Positions 62,001-64,000 of a DNA stretch of 64,000 nt are shown in pieces. The notes below the pieces were generated by a model. It was not told the origin of the DNA. It saw nothing but the letters and a program-made list of their open reading frames with translations, and searched no databases. The stretch comes from Paulownia fortunei. Taxonomy: Eukaryota > Streptophyta > Magnoliopsida > Lamiales > Paulowniaceae. The stretch is from assembly GCA_019321725.1 (NCBI GenBank), contig CM033119.1, positions 17,930,694-17,994,693 of the forward strand. Direction: 5' to 3'. Numbering within the stretch: the first letter of the stretch is position 1; the number at the start of each line of letters is the position of its first letter. Both the position numbers and the translations under genes were made by a program.

Positions 62001-63974
62001 GTTGAATTCTAATTAATTAGTTTCACCCTCGGACCCAAGGGTGTAGGCCCGCAGCGAGACTCAGTACAATGGTTTTCACTAGCAACTACTTCGCACTTGC
62101 CTCACTCTACGAAAATGGTTAATCAAAATTGCTTGATAAGTCCACTGCAAACACTTATAAATTGGTCAAAATCCTCCCCCGCCATCCATGTGGGGTATCT
62201 GAACAAACTTGGTTGATACTCGAAATTGATGAGTTAATAAACTAACGCAAAAGTGGCAAGAAGAAGAGGAGTAGGACAGAATAAATAAACACCCAAAGCA
62301 GCAAGAACAATCAACAGTCTGTGTGGAGCTGATGTACACATATAAAGAAACAGCCAAAAGAATACAATCACTCTACATATCTACACCAACTCTGAAATAT
62401 GTTAGCTCAAAACATCAAATTAATCAAGTTCAAATTAAAATATATTTTTGCAGCAACTTGTTTCCTTGACCTGAGGTTAAATTTAACTTGCAAATATTGC
62501 TCTGTAGCAATTCAGGAATGAGAGGGAAGGAACCAGATATATTTACCACTCACCAATCTCATTGCTAGCTTTTGCTGAAGCAGGGTACAAAACAGTGCAC
62601 CTTGCATTTCCATGGTCCGGAAGCTCAGCTGCCAAAACCTTGCCAATAGCTGAGATCACAACTGAGGTTACTTTTTTTCCAAATGTGACTGGTATAGACT
62701 AAATCATGTTCTGACTATTTAAAAGAAAGTTGCACACTTGCACAAAGGCATGCACATATTGTCACTGTCACTCTCTTTAGTTGTTATTCATAGTGCAGAA
62801 ATCTGAAACTAGCTTAAAACACCTTTCGATGGTGCAAAAGCCACATTCAGGCTTTGTTTCAAGGATGGCAGAATTTTCTCAAATACACTCGCTGTACCAG
62901 CTCCCACAACTCCAACCCTAACTTTTGGGGTTCCTGCAGCTCTGCGGATCAAAAGCTCGAGTTCATTAATGAAATCAGCCAACAGGATATCAACATAATT
63001 CACCAATATAACTAGCACTTACAAAATTGTTCTTTAAACAAGACACATGTGAATTAGTTTTAAACTGAAAATGTCAGAAGAAGGCATGATTATACATCGG
63101 CTCTAACTAAAGGGTATGTGGCGTACTATATTTTCTGGTGAAGAAGAGCTTTGCAACTAACAAATTTCTTTAAGGCTAAAATAGAAATTCTAACAAGACC
63201 ACAGAAGGATCTGCAGCATAACACAGGACCAAACATTGGCTTACTGGAGAACAACACGTAAACCGAGTGTCACTCACATGGAGCATTAAGATGGATTTGC
63301 ATTAAAACAAGAAGCCATAATGTAAAAATTAGCATATGCCTGCACAGTGGTGCTATTGAAGATAACTTGAGAGAAGCAAGCCCCATGCCCTAGGCATGCA
63401 TTGAGAATTGGAGAAGACTCTGCAGGCCTAAAGCCTAAGATGACAGAGAGCTCCTGGCCGGGAGATTTCGTGCCAAACTAAGATAGATGTTTTGAGCAGT
63501 GAAAGTTCCACCTACTCGAAAGGTATCAATTGGGAAAAATGAACCTGTGCTGTAGGGATGCATTGAGAATTGAAACATTGTCCAAGTAAACTGAAGGCCA
63601 AGATGACTGGTCATAGATGTTTGATGAAATGCCTTTAAGAACTAGTGATAAATTTAAAAATTGATGAGCACCAACAACTTGCGGTTCCTGATTTTAGGTT
63701 TAGGTGATTTCCTTGTTCTCAACTTTTTATTTTCCTTTGATAGATAATATTGTTACGTATGACAACATCTTCATGAATTTCAATTCCTGCACATTTCTCT
63801 ACACAACAACTTTCTAGTATTGTTTTTGCATCTCAAAGCATATTCAGTAATTTCGCCGAAAGCTTGGAAAATTCTTTAGAAGTGTTGTCAAAGCAGCTGA
63901 CCCTTACTTCCAAGCATCAAGAAAAACTGCACCAGCTTCAGGTGAAGTTATGATGATCCAGTCAAATGAAGTGC
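59007..63974 (-). CDS. UROS: Uroporphyrinogen-III synthase, C-terminal seven exons (5' end outside window)
   Basis: The enzyme closes hydroxymethylbilane to uroporphyrinogen III, the branch-point precursor of chlorophyll, heme and siroheme; in plants it acts in plastids. Visible exons, 5' to 3': 63908-63974, 62823-62941, 62554-62649, 61375-61430, 60047-60132, 59550-59684, 59007-59064. All junctions are GT-AG, phases agree, and about 205 residues plus the stop are read without a break. Family marks: [97 protein letters not shown] and [13 protein letters not shown]. The plant protein is usually about 300 residues, so roughly the first third with the transit peptide lies beyond 64000. Introns reach 1.2 kb; those at 59065-59549, 60133-61374, 61431-62553 and 62942-63907 show no recognisable genes. 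The 3' UTR probably extends left to about 58.75 kb. Confidence 0.95.
63380..63640. repeat. Diverged tandem duplication in a UROS intron
   Basis: The exact word ATGCATTGAGAATTG occurs at about 63397 and 63560, each followed by related words (GGCC..AAGATGAC and ATAGATGTTT). The spacing is about 161 bp. It lies well away from splice sites. Confidence 0.5.
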
Positions 63975-64000
63975 CTGCAGCACAAGGAATAACCAGATAT

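Noticed and set aside
1..64000. CRISPR arrays, prophage, operons or a bacterial-type defence system
   Set aside because: The window is plainly plant nuclear DNA with spliced genes; no array of regular spacers, no Shine-Dalgarno gene clusters and no phage genes were seen.

Overview
This window looks like nuclear DNA of a eudicot plant. Five protein-coding loci with plant-type GT-AG introns sit in long AT-rich intergenic DNA full of microsatellites, G/C homopolymers and decayed non-autonomous DNA transposons. I cannot place the species. No operons, CRISPR arrays, tRNA or rRNA genes were seen.

Layout: (1) 1-9.46 kb, intergenic and repeat-bearing. (2) 9.5-18.7 kb, plus strand: an 18-exon prolyl-oligopeptidase (S9) family serine peptidase. 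All splice junctions fit, but exon 11 carries a one-base frameshift in a run of five C. (3) 18.7-21.7 kb, spacer with a G-rich tract and a possible coding relic on the minus strand. (4) 21.7-24.3 kb, minus strand: an intronless 863-residue PLS-class pentatricopeptide repeat protein with E and DYW domains. (5) 24.3-28.4 kb, repeats including a tRNA-like (SINE-like) tandem pair. (6) 28.4-29.5 kb, minus strand: an intronless DUF1645 protein. (7) 29.5-40.6 kb, gene-poor and transposon-derived. (8) 40.6-44.6 kb, minus strand: a ten-coding-exon MIP1 leucine-zipper plus DUF547 protein, reconstructed here as 552 residues. (9) 44.7-59 kb, a second gene-poor repeat block. (10) 59.0 kb to the right edge, minus strand: seven C-terminal exons of uroporphyrinogen-III synthase, with the 5' part outside the window.

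The genes do not form a pathway. The UROS gene acts in plastid tetrapyrrole synthesis. The PPR protein probably acts in organelle RNA editing, with a mitochondrial-looking leader. The S9 peptidase has a leader compatible with an organelle. The DUF1645 and MIP1/DUF547 proteins belong to plant families linked to stress, growth or development. The S9 and PPR genes converge; the other three loci are also on the minus strand.

I found no convincing new multi-gene system. The most useful observations are the S9 frameshift, a nested transposon arrangement near 35-37 kb with a relative near 50 kb, several families of terminal-inverted-repeat elements whose copies can be cross-checked inside the window, recent tandem duplications, and G-rich tracts including one just upstream of the MIP1-like gene. 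Exon boundaries were worked out by hand from splice signals, reading frame and remembered family conservation. They are not supported by transcripts.
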